Part shown: one piece after another, positions 1 to 6,240 of the stretch
How the letters are laid out: each line of letters opens with the position of its first letter
Position numbering within the stretch: the first letter of the stretch is position 1
Assembly: GCA_003343565.1 (NCBI GenBank)
Contig: QALA01000010.1
Span: 1 to 7,608 of the forward strand
Direction of reading: 5' to 3'
DNA from: Verrucomicrobiota bacterium
GTDB taxonomy: Bacteria; Verrucomicrobiota; Verrucomicrobiia; Opitutales; Intestinicryptomonadaceae
Length of the DNA stretch: 7,608 nt
Notes under the pieces: generated by a model
What the model was told of the DNA's origin: nothing
Database searches by the model: none
What the model saw: the letters and a program-made list of their open reading frames with translations, nothing else
Made by a program: the position numbers and the translations under genes

Positions 1-2
1 AG

Positions 3-323
3 AGGCGCACCGGAACGTACTCGTTCATTTCGCTTAACGACACCGCCGCCTCGGACGACTCCTCTGCCCCGAACATCGAGGAGTCGATACCCGACGAGAA
101 CGCCCGCGCGGCGTTTGAACACATCGAAAAGCGCGAACTTGCCCAGAGCGTGCGCGACAACATCGCGCAACTGCCGGAAAAGCAGCGCAGGGTTTTGGAG
201 AGCTACTATTTTCAGGAAAAAAAGCTCGGCGAAATCGCGCGGGAATTCGGGCTGACGGAGGCCAGAATCTGCCAGATACACTCCCAGGCGCTCAATTCGC
301 TGCGGCCTTGCTTCGTCAACTGA
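3..323 (+). CDS. fliA: Sigma-28 family (FliA/WhiG-type) RNA polymerase sigma factor, 3' end only
   Basis: The open frame enters from the left edge and gives the last 106 residues before a TGA. The visible part is the linker after region 3 plus all of region 4. Residues 57-69 (LPEKQRRVLESYY) match the start of region 4 in FliA-type factors. Residues about 75-97 form the helix-turn-helix that reads the -35 element, and QIHSQALNSLR (91-101) is the typical FliA/WhiG ending. Such factors direct core RNA polymerase to a special promoter class, classically flagellar or motility genes, or developmental genes in non-flagellated bacteria. The N-terminal regions 2 and 3 lie outside the window. An intrinsic terminator starts 20 nt after the stop, so this gene probably ends its own transcription unit. 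The sigma-28 subfamily is well supported; whether it is the flagellar FliA or a developmental relative cannot be told from this fragment. Confidence 0.88.
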   Translation, partial: RRTGTYSFISLNDTAASDDSSAPNIEESIPDENARAAFEHIEKRELAQSVRDNIAQLPEKQRRVLESYYFQEKKLGEIAREFGLTEARICQIHSQALNSLRPCFVN

Positions 324-342
324 CGATGCGAAAAATACATTC

Positions 343-379
343 AAAATCTCCCCTCCGAAGGCGGTCGGGAGATTTTTTT
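343..379 (+). terminator. Rho-independent terminator after the sigma factor gene
   Basis: A perfect 10-bp stem pairs aaaatctccc (343-352) with gggagatttt (367-376). The loop is 14 nt and could fold further through cc/gg pairing. The stem's 3' arm runs into a tract of seven T (373-379). It starts 20 nt downstream of the sigma factor stop codon, the classic position for an intrinsic terminator. It separates the sigma gene from the operon that follows. Confidence 0.88.
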
Positions 380-408
380 CGCCCGTTTGCGCGCGCCGCA
401 GACGCGCG

Positions 409-454
409 CGGCGGACAATTCGGCGGACAATTCGTCGGACATGTTCGGCGGACA
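409..454. repeat. Short tandem repeat, about 3.7 units of 12 bp
   Basis: The unit cggcggacaatt occurs exactly twice in a row (409-420, 421-432). A diverged 13-nt copy follows, cgtcggacatgtt (433-445), then a partial copy, cggcggaca (446-454). The array lies in the 185-bp spacer between the terminator and the anti-sigma gene, just downstream of a GC-rich stretch (385-412) that can form a small gccgc/gcggc hairpin. It could be a binding site for a dimeric or oligomeric regulator, or simply replication slippage in non-coding DNA. Nothing in the sequence decides between these. Confidence 0.6.
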
Positions 455-508
455 GCTTTTATTGCTTGATAGGGGCGGCTTTTTTTGCGAATAAAATCCG
501 AGCGCATT

Positions 509-943
509 ATGAAAAAAATCTACAAGGCGGACTTGAAGCAGCTGGAGGCCATTGCGGCGGATACGGCGGCATTCTGCGGAGAAATAGGGGCCGATCCCGC
601 TTCGGCCTACGCGCTCAACCTGTGCCTCGACGAAATATTCACCAACATCGTCCAATACGGATACCGCTGCGACGCCTCAAAAGAGGTGGAAATAGAACTT
701 TCAAAAGTGCCGTGCGGGTCGGGCGAATCGGGCAATGCCGCGGGGATTGCGGCCGTGGTGCGCGACGGCGCGCCGGAATTCAACCCCCTCCTTCAGGCTC
801 CCGCGCCCGACACGCAGTCCGCGATGGAAAACAGGGAAATAGGCGGTCTCGGCGTGTTCCTAATCAAAAAAAATATGGACAGAGTCGAGTACGCGCGAAG
901 AAACGGGAAAAACGAGCTGTCGATGTTTAGAAAACTCGCATAA
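509..943 (+). CDS. RsbW-type anti-sigma factor / serine-protein kinase (HATPase_c_2 family)
   Basis: A 144-residue protein, the usual size for a single-domain anti-sigma kinase of the RsbW/SpoIIAB type. The GHKL ATP-binding signature is visible: an N box in LCLDEIFTNIVQYGY (38-52, with E42 and N46), a G1 box in RDGAPEF (85-91, with D86 and G87), and a G2 glycine loop in GGLGVFLIKKNMD (112-124). In this family the protein binds a sigma factor, or phosphorylates a serine of a STAS anti-antagonist, in the cytoplasm. The target cannot be read from the sequence; the neighbouring sigma-28 gene is one candidate. A TTG at 485 in the same frame would add eight residues, but ATG 509 is preferred because MKKIYKADL resembles a natural N-terminus. 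Shine-Dalgarno support is weak (gag at 500-502). Residues 66-80 form a Gly/Ser-rich insert between two predicted strands. oppD starts 11 nt after the stop. Confidence 0.85.
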   Translation: MKKIYKADLKQLEAIAADTAAFCGEIGADPASAYALNLCLDEIFTNIVQYGYRCDASKEVEIELSKVPCGSGESGNAAGIAAVVRDGAPEFNPLLQAPAPDTQSAMENREIGGLGVFLIKKNMDRVEYARRNGKNELSMFRKLA

Positions 944-954
944 GAAACGCCGCC

Positions 955-1809
955 ATGCAAAAGATGCTTTCAGTCGAAAATCTCGACATAAGGTTCTCGA
1001 CGAGCCGCGGGGAATCCCACGCGGTGCGGGGCGTGAGCTTTGAGATGTCGGACGGGGATTCAATGGCGATAGTCGGCGAGAGCGGCTCCGGCAAGACGGT
1101 GACGGCAATGAGCCTTACAAGGCTTTTGCCGGGAGAGCCCCAGTGCAGAATCGGCGGAAAAATTCTCTGGCGCGGAAGCGACGTGCGCGCCATGTCCGCC
1201 GCGCAGCTGCGCAAAATTCGCGGCAGGCAGGTCGCGTATATTTTTCAGGAGCCGTCGACATCGCTCAATCCCGTATTCTCCGTTGGCGCGCAGATAGCGG
1301 AGGCCATTAAAATACACTTTCCCGAAGAGCGCAACGCGCGCGAAAGGGCGGTGGAGGCGCTGGACGAAGTGGGAATAAAAAACGCGAGCGAGCGCTATTC
1401 GGCCTATCCGCACGAGCTGTCCGGCGGAATGCAGCAGCGCGTGATGATTGCCATGGCGCTCGCCTGCCGCCCGTCCCTGCTGGTCGCGGACGAGCCGACC
1501 ACCGCGCTCGACGTCACCATACAAAAGCAGATAATAGACCTGTTAAACTCCGTCCGCCGCAAGCGCAAAATGGCGCTTCTTTTGATAACGCACAATTTCG
1601 GGATAATATCCAGCCTGTGCGAGAGGGTCGCGGTCATGTTTCGCGGCAGGATAGTCGAGAGGGGTTTGACTGCCGACGTGCTTGGCAATCCGCAAAGTCC
1701 GTACACAAAAGCCCTGATCGCCTGCATACCGCGCCTGAACGACCGCGAACAAAAATTGCAGCCGATAGACTACAAAAAACTCGAAGCCGAAATGGGGGCG
1801 GCATTCTGA
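955..1809 (+). CDS. oppD: Oligopeptide ABC transporter, ATP-binding subunit OppD/DppD
   Basis: A 284-residue cytoplasmic ATPase that, with OppF, powers peptide import. All nucleotide-binding motifs are present: Walker A GESGSGKT (41-48), Q-loop Q98 in YIFQEP, ABC signature LSGGMQQR (155-162), Walker B LLVADEP (175-181), D-loop ALD (184-186) and H-loop H213. The family-specific PYTKALIACIP (249-259) marks the start of the C-terminal oligopeptide-transporter extension. Most OppD/DppD proteins run to about 320-330 residues and carry a cysteine-rich segment (GC.F.PRC type) after this point. Here the protein ends at residue 284 without it. The start could be ATG 955 or ATG 964; neither has a strong ribosome-binding site. 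It follows the anti-sigma gene by 11 nt, and oppF begins 1 nt after its stop, which suggests translational coupling. OppD is preferred over DppD because of the adjoining OppA-like binding protein. Confidence 0.93.
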   Translation: MQKMLSVENLDIRFSTSRGESHAVRGVSFEMSDGDSMAIVGESGSGKTVTAMSLTRLLPGEPQCRIGGKILWRGSDVRAMSAAQLRKIRGRQVAYIFQEPSTSLNPVFSVGAQIAEAIKIHFPEERNARERAVEALDEVGIKNASERYSAYPHELSGGMQQRVMIAMALACRPSLLVADEPTTALDVTIQKQIIDLLNSVRRKRKMALLLITHNFGIISSLCERVAVMFRGRIVERGLTADVLGNPQSPYTKALIACIPRLNDREQKLQPIDYKKLEAEMGAAF

Positions 1810-1810
1810 C

Positions 1811-2779
1811 ATGGAAGATTCCGGCCAAACGCGCCCGGCATCAACCGGCGAATCCGGCGGCGAGGCTCTCCGCAACGGCGAAGCGTTCCGCAATTCCGCG
1901 CGCGGCGCGCGCACCGATTCGGATCGCGGAGGCGCAATAAAAGCGCATCGCGGTTGCGAAGCGCAATCCGGCGACAAAGACCGCGGCGGCTCTCCCGCCC
2001 TGCTGGACGTGCGGAACTTGAGGGTGTCGTACCCGCTCAAGCGCGGGATATTCGGACGCGGCGAAAAACTCTTCAACGCGGTGGACGGGGTTTCCTTTAA
2101 AATGCGGCGCGGGGAAATATTGGGGCTCGTCGGCGAGAGCGGCTCCGGCAAGACCACAACGGGGCGCGCAATCGTGAGGCTGGCGCCGATTTCCGGCGGG
2201 GAAATATTTTACGGCGGAGCCGAGATATCCAAACTGCCAAACTCAAAGTTCGCCCCGTACCGGAAGAAAATCCAGATGATTTTTCAGGATCCGTTCAATT
2301 CGCTCAATCCGCGAATGAGCGTGTTTGAAATAATTTCGGAACCTCTGGACATTCACTTCCCGAAGATGACGAAGGCGCAAAAGCGCGACAGGGCGGCCGA
2401 ACTCTTGGAAATCGTCGGGCTCGAATCCGGGCACATGGCGCGCTTTCCGCACGAATTTTCCGGCGGCCAGCGGCAGAGGATAGGCATAGCGCGCGCGCTG
2501 GCCGTGGAGCCCGAACTGGTGATATGCGACGAGCCCGTCAGCGCGCTCGACGTGTCCGTGCAGGCACAAATAATCAACCTTCTTCAGCAGCTGCGCCGCC
2601 GCTTCAACCTGACGCTCCTGTTCATAGCCCACGACATCGCGGTCGTCGAGTATTTGAGCGACAGAATCATGGTGATGACGGACGGCAAAATCGTCGAACA
2701 AGGCCCTGCGCGCGACGTCTGCGAACGCCCCCAAAACCCGTATACGAAAAAACTGATAGCGGCCGTGCCCAAGTTCTAA
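1811..2779 (+). CDS. oppF: Oligopeptide ABC transporter, ATP-binding subunit OppF, with long N-terminal extension
   Basis: A 322-residue ATPase, partner of OppD. The conserved domain begins near LLDVRNLRVSYPLKRG (64-79), the usual OppF opening. Motifs are complete: Walker A GESGSGKT (108-115), Q-loop Q159 in MIFQDP, signature FSGGQRQR (216-223), Walker B ELVICDEP (235-242), D-loop SALD (244-247) and H-loop H274. The HPYT-type C-terminal element appears as NPYTKKLIAAVP (309-320) and the protein stops two residues later. The first 64 residues are unusual for the family: rich in Gly, Ser, Arg, Asp and Glu, without a recognisable fold. ATG 1811 lies 1 nt after the oppD stop and has a G-rich sequence at 1794-1801 that could act as a ribosome-binding site. 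No ATG occurs between it and the conserved domain, so the extension is probably translated; a GTG at the DVRNL segment (codon 67) is an unlikely alternative. oppA starts 4 nt downstream. Confidence 0.93.
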   Translation: MEDSGQTRPASTGESGGEALRNGEAFRNSARGARTDSDRGGAIKAHRGCEAQSGDKDRGGSPALLDVRNLRVSYPLKRGIFGRGEKLFNAVDGVSFKMRRGEILGLVGESGSGKTTTGRAIVRLAPISGGEIFYGGAEISKLPNSKFAPYRKKIQMIFQDPFNSLNPRMSVFEIISEPLDIHFPKMTKAQKRDRAAELLEIVGLESGHMARFPHEFSGGQRQRIGIARALAVEPELVICDEPVSALDVSVQAQIINLLQQLRRRFNLTLLFIAHDIAVVEYLSDRIMVMTDGKIVEQGPARDVCERPQNPYTKKLIAAVPKF

Positions 2780-2783
2780 GGAG
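2778..2783 (+). promoter_or_regulatory. Shine-Dalgarno AAGGAG abutting the oppA start codon
   Basis: AAGGAG overlaps the oppF stop codon (TAA 2777-2779) and touches the oppA ATG (2784-2786) with no spacer. A normal spacing is about 5-9 nt. Either translation of oppA depends on reinitiation by ribosomes finishing oppF, or the real start is a downstream codon such as TTG 2805. TTG 2805 also has a purine-rich aaagggg directly against it. Confidence 0.5.
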
Positions 2784-4451
2784 ATGTCGAGCGTTTCAAA
2801 GGGGTTGCAAGCCCGCCGCGGGCTGGCGCGCGCCGCGCTGTTCGGACTGGCGGCGGCGATTCTGGCGTGTTCGTGCTCCAAGCGCGAAACGCCCGCGGAC
2901 GCGGCCGTGCGGGAGAAGATTCTGATGGTCGGCAACGCGGCGGATCCGGAGTGCCTCGACCCCGCGCTCACGACGGGGCTGGCGGAGTCCAAAATCCTGA
3001 ACGCCCTGTTTGAGGGGCTGGTGACGGCGGACTCGCGCGATTTGTCGATAAGGCCCGCGTCGGCAAAGTCGTGGAAAATTTCGGACGGAGGAAGGACGTA
3101 CGAATTTGAAATAGACGAAAACGCCAGATGGTCGAACGGCGACAAGCTTTCGGCGCGCGATTTCGAGTTTGCGTGGAGAAGGGCGCTCAATCCGAAAATT
3201 GGGGCGGAGTACGCCTCGATGTTCGACGCGATAAAAAACGCGAAGCCGATTCGCATGGGGCGGGCGCGGCCGGAGGAGCTTGGGGTTGAGGCCGTAGGGG
3301 ACTCCGTTCTGCGCGTAGAGCTCGAAAGGCCCGTTCCGAACTTTCTCGACATGCTTACGCACACCGCATTCATGCCCCTGCACCGCCCAACGCTCGAAAA
3401 ATTCGGCGCCGCCCAAAGCCGCGACGCAAAATGGACGCGGCCGGGCAACATGGTTTCAAACGGCCCGTTCGTCCTGAAGCACTGGAGCATAGGCGACAAA
3501 ATCCGAGTCGAAAAAAATCCGCTGTTTCGCGCCGCAGGCAAAGTGCGCCTCAACGGAATAATCTTCTATCCCATATCCAACATCAACACGGAGGACAGAG
3601 CGTTTAGGGCCGGACAGCTTCACGTCACGGACTCCGTCGCCCCAATGCGTCTGGACGCCATACGCGGGCAAATGCCGGAATGCCTGAGAAACGCTCCGGT
3701 TTTCGGCGTATACTACTACATGCTCAACGCCGCCCGCCCGCCCCTGAACGATCCGCGCGTCAGAAAGGCCCTGGCAATTTCCATAGACCGCGCGGCGATA
3801 ATCGACAATTTTTTGCGCGGCGGCCAGTCTCCCGCATTGTCGTTCGTGCCTCCGGGTTGCGGCGGATACGAGACTGGGCAATCGGCAAAATTTTCCGAAG
3901 ACGCCGCGGAGGCCCGAAGGCTTCTCGCCGAGGCGGGATTTCCCGGAGGCACCGGTTTTCCACGGCTGCGGCTGACCTACAACACTTCCGAACAGCATAA
4001 GCCCATAGCGGAGGCGGTGCAGCAGATGTGGAAAAAAAATCTCGGCATAGAGGTGGAGCTCTACAACCTCTCGTGGCCGGCCTATCTGGATGCGCGCAAG
4101 CGCGGGGATTTCGACATCGCGCGGGCAAGCTGGATTGCGGACTTTCCGGACCCGGAAAATTTTTTGGAGAATTTTGAATCCGGGTGCGCGCGCAACCACA
4201 GCTCGTTTTCCGACGCGCGCTTCGACGCCCTCGTGTCAAAATCCCGCCGGACTCCCGAAAGGAACGCCCGCCTGAAGGAATTGGCGGCGGCGGAAGAGAG
4301 GCTGACAAACCTCGCGGCCATGATTCCGATTTATTTCTATTCGCGCCTGAATCTGGTATCCCCCGCCGTCGCAAACTGGCATGCGAACGCGCTGGATTAC
4401 CGCAACTGGCAGGACATAGACCTCGTTTCAAGACAGCCGGAGGGCGACTGA
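2784..4451 (+). CDS. oppA: Oligopeptide-binding lipoprotein OppA (SBP_bac_5 family)
   Basis: A 555-residue extracytoplasmic solute-binding protein that delivers peptides to the OppBC channel. The N-terminus has positive charges (K6, R11, R12, R16), a hydrophobic stretch at about 17-28 and a lipoprotein-type cysteine: C29 after ILA, or C31 two residues on. This suggests membrane anchoring by lipid. The family signature is clear at residues 94-133, including AKSWKISDGGRTYEFEI and WSNGDKLSARDFEFAWRR. Other OppA features are NGPFVLKHW (226-234), LNDPRVRKALAISIDR (321-336), WIADFPDPENFLENF (450-464) and the closing IPIYFYSRLNLVSPAV (514-529). The length fits OppA (about 540), and the C-terminal part looks more like OppA than DppA. 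ATG 2784 is kept as the start although its ribosome-binding site is too close. The gene sits between the ATPase and permease genes and overlaps oppB by 1 nt. Peptide length preference cannot be read. Confidence 0.92.
   Translation: MSSVSKGLQARRGLARAALFGLAAAILACSCSKRETPADAAVREKILMVGNAADPECLDPALTTGLAESKILNALFEGLVTADSRDLSIRPASAKSWKISDGGRTYEFEIDENARWSNGDKLSARDFEFAWRRALNPKIGAEYASMFDAIKNAKPIRMGRARPEELGVEAVGDSVLRVELERPVPNFLDMLTHTAFMPLHRPTLEKFGAAQSRDAKWTRPGNMVSNGPFVLKHWSIGDKIRVEKNPLFRAAGKVRLNGIIFYPISNINTEDRAFRAGQLHVTDSVAPMRLDAIRGQMPECLRNAPVFGVYYYMLNAARPPLNDPRVRKALAISIDRAAIIDNFLRGGQSPALSFVPPGCGGYETGQSAKFSEDAAEARRLLAEAGFPGGTGFPRLRLTYNTSEQHKPIAEAVQQMWKKNLGIEVELYNLSWPAYLDARKRGDFDIARASWIADFPDPENFLENFESGCARNHSSFSDARFDALVSKSRRTPERNARLKELAAAEERLTNLAAMIPIYFYSRLNLVSPAVANWHANALDYRNWQDIDLVSRQPEGD
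4439..4444 (+). promoter_or_regulatory. Ribosome-binding site of oppB
   Basis: GGAGGG inside the 3' end of oppA lies 6 nt before ATG 4451, a near-ideal position. It fixes the oppB start at 4451, although the same frame is open upstream through the end of oppA (from about 4184). Confidence 0.65.
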
Positions 4452-5380
4452 TGGCGGCGTACTTTCTCAAGAGGCTTGCCGGAGCGGTTCCGGTATTTCT
4501 GGCAATAGTGACGGCTGCGTTTTTCATGGCGCGCTTCGTGCCCGGCGGCCCGTTCGACAGGGAGCGTCCGGTGTCCGCGGAAACGCTGAAGGCGCTGAAC
4601 GCGTACTACGGCCTGGACGAGCCGCTCTCCGTCCAATATCTGAAATATCTGGGCAACCTCGCCCGCGGGGATTTGGGGCCGTCCTACAAGTATCCGGGCT
4701 GGAGCGTGAACGAGATAATCGCGCAGAAGGCGGCGGTGTCGCTGCAACTGGGGGCGGCGGCCTTGTCGATAGCCCTCGCGGTGGGACTGCTGCTCGGATT
4801 CGGCGCGGCGGCGTTTGCAGGCACGAAATTCGGCGCGGCGCTTTCGGGAATGTCGCTTGCGGGAATATGCCTGCCGGCGTTCGTGCTGGGCCCGATTCTC
4901 GCGCTCATATTCTCGATAAAGCTCAAGTGCTTCAACGCGATGGGCTGGAACTCTCTCCCCTCCGACGCTGTGTTGCCGGCGATTACGCTCGCGCTGTTCT
5001 ATGCGGCATGGATTGCGCGGCTGGCGCGAAGAAGCGCAATCGAGGAAAAGTCCCGCCCGTACGTCGTCGCGGCGCGCGCGAAGGGAGCGTCGGCAATGCG
5101 CATATATTTCGCGCACATTCTGCGCAACGCAATAGGGCCGGTCGTATCGTACATAGGGCCCGCGGCCGCGGGGCTGCTGACGGGCTCGTTCGTAGTCGAA
5201 ACCATATTCCAAATACCGGGGCTTGGAAGGTTCTTCATATCCAGCGCGCTCGACAACGACTACACCATGATAATGGGCTGCGTCATGGTGTACGCGGCTT
5301 TCATAATCGCATTCAACCTTCTCGCCGACATGCTCCTTGCGGCGATAAATCCGCGCGTGGCAAGGCAACTCGGAAAATGA
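4451..5380 (+). CDS. oppB: Oligopeptide ABC transporter permease OppB
   Basis: A 309-residue inner-membrane permease, close to the 306 residues usual for OppB. The first membrane segment is at about 9-28, followed by the extracytoplasmic loop typical of the family (FVPGGPFD at 29-36, YYGLDEPLSVQYLKYL at 52-67). Further hydrophobic segments lie at about 98-122, 133-157, 173-190, 230-250 and 276-298. The cytoplasmic EAA loop that contacts the ATPases is at about 204-227 (YVVAARAKGASAMRIYFAHI). The hallmark GSFVVETIFQIPGLGRFF occupies 245-262. The start is ATG 4451, which shares one base with the oppA stop (TGATG) and has GGAGGG 6 nt upstream. It pairs with OppC, whose gene overlaps by 4 nt (ATGA). 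Fifteen of its 22 isoleucine codons are ATA, notable in GC-rich DNA. Confidence 0.95.
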   Translation: MAAYFLKRLAGAVPVFLAIVTAAFFMARFVPGGPFDRERPVSAETLKALNAYYGLDEPLSVQYLKYLGNLARGDLGPSYKYPGWSVNEIIAQKAAVSLQLGAAALSIALAVGLLLGFGAAAFAGTKFGAALSGMSLAGICLPAFVLGPILALIFSIKLKCFNAMGWNSLPSDAVLPAITLALFYAAWIARLARRSAIEEKSRPYVVAARAKGASAMRIYFAHILRNAIGPVVSYIGPAAAGLLTGSFVVETIFQIPGLGRFFISSALDNDYTMIMGCVMVYAAFIIAFNLLADMLLAAINPRVARQLGK

Positions 5381-6240
5381 CCCTACTTCCAAAACCGGCC
5401 GAATTCGACGACTCCCGCGCCCTGCGCAAAGCGCTGGCGGCCCTGCGCTCCGACAAATTGTGCGCGGCCTGCTGCGCTGTCACGCTCGCCGTCGCGCTGG
5501 CGTGCTTCAGCGCGCCGCTCATCGCCCCGTTTGCCTACGACGCCCAAAACTTGTCGGCGGCCGCCAGCCCTCCGAGCATGCAGCACCCTTTGGGAACGGA
5601 CATGCTCGGCCGCGACATTTTAAGCAGGATTCTGTACGGAGGAAGGGTATCGTTCGCGGTGGGGCTGCTTGCGACGTTCGTATCGATCGCCATAGGCGTA
5701 TGCTACGGAATGATCTCCGGAATGGCCGGCGGGAGGACGGACTCCGCCATGATGAGAGTCGTGGACATAATCTATTCGCTCCCGTTTACGATATTCGTAA
5801 TTTTGCTGATGATAGCCTTCGGGCGTTCGCTGTGGCTGATATTCGCGGCCATAGGCGCGGTCGAATGGCTGACGATGGCGCGCATAGTGCGCGCAATGAC
5901 GCTGGACTTGAAATCGCGGCAGTTTGCGGAGGCCGCGACGGTCTTGGGGCAGACGAAGTTCGGAATAATGCGCAGGCACATATTTCCCAATCTGCTCGGT
6001 TCGGTGCTGGTATGCGCCGCTCTGACGGTTCCGAGCGTCATGCTGCTGGAGTCGTTTTTGAGCTTCTTGGGACTCGGCGTTCAGGCCCCCCTGCCATCAT
6101 GGGGAAGCATGATAAAGGACGGGGCCGAATACATGGAGGACGCCCCGTGGATGCTCGTTTTCCCCGCGCTCGTATTCAGCGCGACGCTCTACTGCCTGAA
6201 TAAGATCGGCGAGACGCTCTCGGAGGCCTTCGGCAAATGA
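5377..6240 (+). CDS. oppC: Oligopeptide ABC transporter permease OppC
   Basis: A 287-residue inner-membrane permease, second half of the channel with OppB. The first membrane segment (about 29-52) precedes the family hallmark HPLGTDMLGRDILSRILYGG (70-89). Further hydrophobic segments lie at about 92-116, 133-148, 151-166, 205-226 and 257-273. The EAA loop that docks to OppD/OppF is at about 182-205 (QFAEAATVLGQTKFGIMRRH, then IFPN). SFLSFLGLGVQAPLPSWG (226-243) is the conserved OppC/DppC segment. Many OppC proteins end in a GDGLRDALDP-like tail; this one has KIGETLSEAFGK, a modest variation. The start is ATG 5377, overlapping the oppB stop by 4 nt. Its ribosome-binding site is weak (aagg at 5362-5365), consistent with translational coupling. 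The stop overlaps the next gene by 4 nt. Confidence 0.95.
   Translation: MTLLPKPAEFDDSRALRKALAALRSDKLCAACCAVTLAVALACFSAPLIAPFAYDAQNLSAAASPPSMQHPLGTDMLGRDILSRILYGGRVSFAVGLLATFVSIAIGVCYGMISGMAGGRTDSAMMRVVDIIYSLPFTIFVILLMIAFGRSLWLIFAAIGAVEWLTMARIVRAMTLDLKSRQFAEAATVLGQTKFGIMRRHIFPNLLGSVLVCAALTVPSVMLLESFLSFLGLGVQAPLPSWGSMIKDGAEYMEDAPWMLVFPALVFSATLYCLNKIGETLSEAFGK

Noticed and set aside
466..497. Possible promoter for the operon: TTGATA (466-471) and TAAAAT (492-497)
   Set aside because: Each hexamer matches the sigma-70 consensus at five of six positions, but the spacer is 20 nt and would leave a leader of only about five bases before ATG 509. Not strong enough to list; no FliA-type promoter was recognised either.
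866..873. Run of eight A in the anti-sigma gene, and another at 4032-4039 region of oppA, as slippage or frameshift sites
   Set aside because: Both genes read through in frame to complete family-like ends, and AAA is simply a favoured lysine codon here. No alternative product is suggested.
2243..3553. A 436-codon open frame on the minus strand across oppF and oppA
   Set aside because: It lies antisense to two genes with complete, recognisable protein families. Its product is Ser/Arg/Ala-rich without motifs. Such shadows are expected in GC-rich DNA.
4184..4450. Upstream extension of the oppB frame into oppA
   Set aside because: The added residues are Arg/Pro/Gly-rich shadow sequence over oppA. 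ATG 4451 has a good ribosome-binding site and gives the family's normal length.
4867..5376. Upstream extension of the oppC frame into oppB
   Set aside because: The extension is antifamily, Arg-rich sequence over the oppB coding region. ATG 5377 with an ATGA overlap gives a normal OppC.
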